From the NCBI RefSeq assembly GCF_902459565.1, contig NZ_CABPSN010000011.1:112888-176887 (forward strand): a stretch of DNA of 64,000 bases, given 5' to 3'. Every line of letters starts with the position of its first letter. The stretch's first letter is position 1. Origin of the DNA: Pandoraea aquatica (GTDB taxonomy: Bacteria; Pseudomonadota; Gammaproteobacteria; Burkholderiales; Burkholderiaceae). Made by a program: the position numbers and the translations under genes. Below, piece after piece: positions 63,804 through 64,000 of this stretch. The notes under the pieces were generated by a model. The model saw only the letters and a program-made list of their open reading frames with translations, ran no database searches and was not told the DNA's origin.

Positions 63804-64000
63804 ATGTTCGAGTCGGACAAGCGTCATGACGTGTGGAGCTGCGGGAGTGCTGCGGAGTGTACGTCGCTGTATGGAGACGCGTACACGAGCGTGGGCGGTG
63901 TCATCAACCCGCCTACGCCGGTAGGCAACATCGCTGCAACGATTCAAGCCCCGAATCTGACGGTGACGTCGGGTGGTCAGATCGTCAACGTGGGTAATGT
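63804..64000 (+). CDS. Second orphan CdiA C-terminal copy (starts here, cut by window edge)
   Basis: From 63801 the sequence matches cdiA 56568-56767 at a constant offset of 7,233 bases, with about one silent change per dozen bases at first and near identity later. The frame is the same as in cdiA (MFESDKRHDVWSC, then VGNIAATIQAPNLTVTSGGQ), is open to the edge and begins with an ATG that is an internal Met in CdiA. This copy starts 420 bases further upstream in cdiA than the first orphan does, so it is an independent event. Toxin and immunity parts lie beyond the window. Confidence 0.85.
   Translation, partial: MFESDKRHDVWSCGSAAECTSLYGDAYTSVGGVINPPTPVGNIAATIQAPNLTVTSGGQIVNVGN

Noticed and set aside
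63409..63820. Minus-strand frames of 95 and 97 residues near the right end
   Set aside because: The composition (Pro, Thr, Asn, Arg) and overlap with the start of a clear cdiA copy make them unlikely genes.

Overview
The window looks like the chromosome of a betaproteobacterium of the family Burkholderiaceae, most likely Pandoraea or a close relative. The reasons are high GC with strong third-position G/C, the gene order mlaFEDACB - ABC exporter - bolA - murA - his operon - hinT - tatABC - htrA/nif3 - petABC - sspAB, and the presence of an OmpC-type porin. The genus is an inference from gene order and protein style, because no search could be run.

Bases 1-21,740 and 30,880-35,910 are conserved core. 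They hold the Mla phospholipid-transport operon (623-4755), an ABC-2 exporter, BolA and MurA (5048-8321), and all histidine-synthesis genes except hisZ and the histidinol-phosphatase (8318-16566, with a MarC protein and an unknown exported protein inserted). These are followed by HinT, the Tat translocase and a divergent HtrA protease / Nif3 pair. After an insertion come MscL, the cytochrome bc1 genes petABC (whose Rieske subunit has a twin-arginine signal), sspA, sspB and a tRNA-Thr.

Between nif3 and mscL lies a nine-gene, tightly coupled, minus-strand operon of lower GC (21802-30708). It encodes the CDP-glucose to CDP-4-keto-3,6-dideoxyhexose enzymes (RfbF, RfbG, RfbH), a sugar SDR, a two-subunit transketolase-like enzyme, a GtrA-type flippase, a GtrB-type polyprenyl-phosphate glycosyltransferase and a GT-C-type membrane protein. 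I read it as a self-contained system that makes an unusual, possibly two-carbon-branched, dideoxy sugar and attaches it to LPS through a lipid carrier.

Bases 35,921-42,160 carry a porin and an aromatic meta-cleavage operon (mhpA-like hydroxylase, type I extradiol dioxygenase, MhpC hydrolase, MhpD hydratase). A TetR-family gene is divergent from it, and two near-identical palindromic operators lie between them.

From 42,501 to the right edge is a two-partner secretion / contact-dependent inhibition (CDI) locus. It contains a short TpsA, one TpsB transporter, a Par27-like parvulin, a 3,990-residue CdiA and a small overlapping candidate immunity gene. After these comes an array of displaced CdiA C-terminal modules. 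The first orphan module (60424-62703) repeats about 1.25 kb of cdiA almost exactly, carries a different toxin end and its own candidate immunity gene, and has no normal start codon. A second orphan copy begins at 63801 and runs off the window. Small gene remnants lie between modules. This array of swappable toxin/immunity cassettes, with two toxin domains I cannot name, is the most interesting part of the window.
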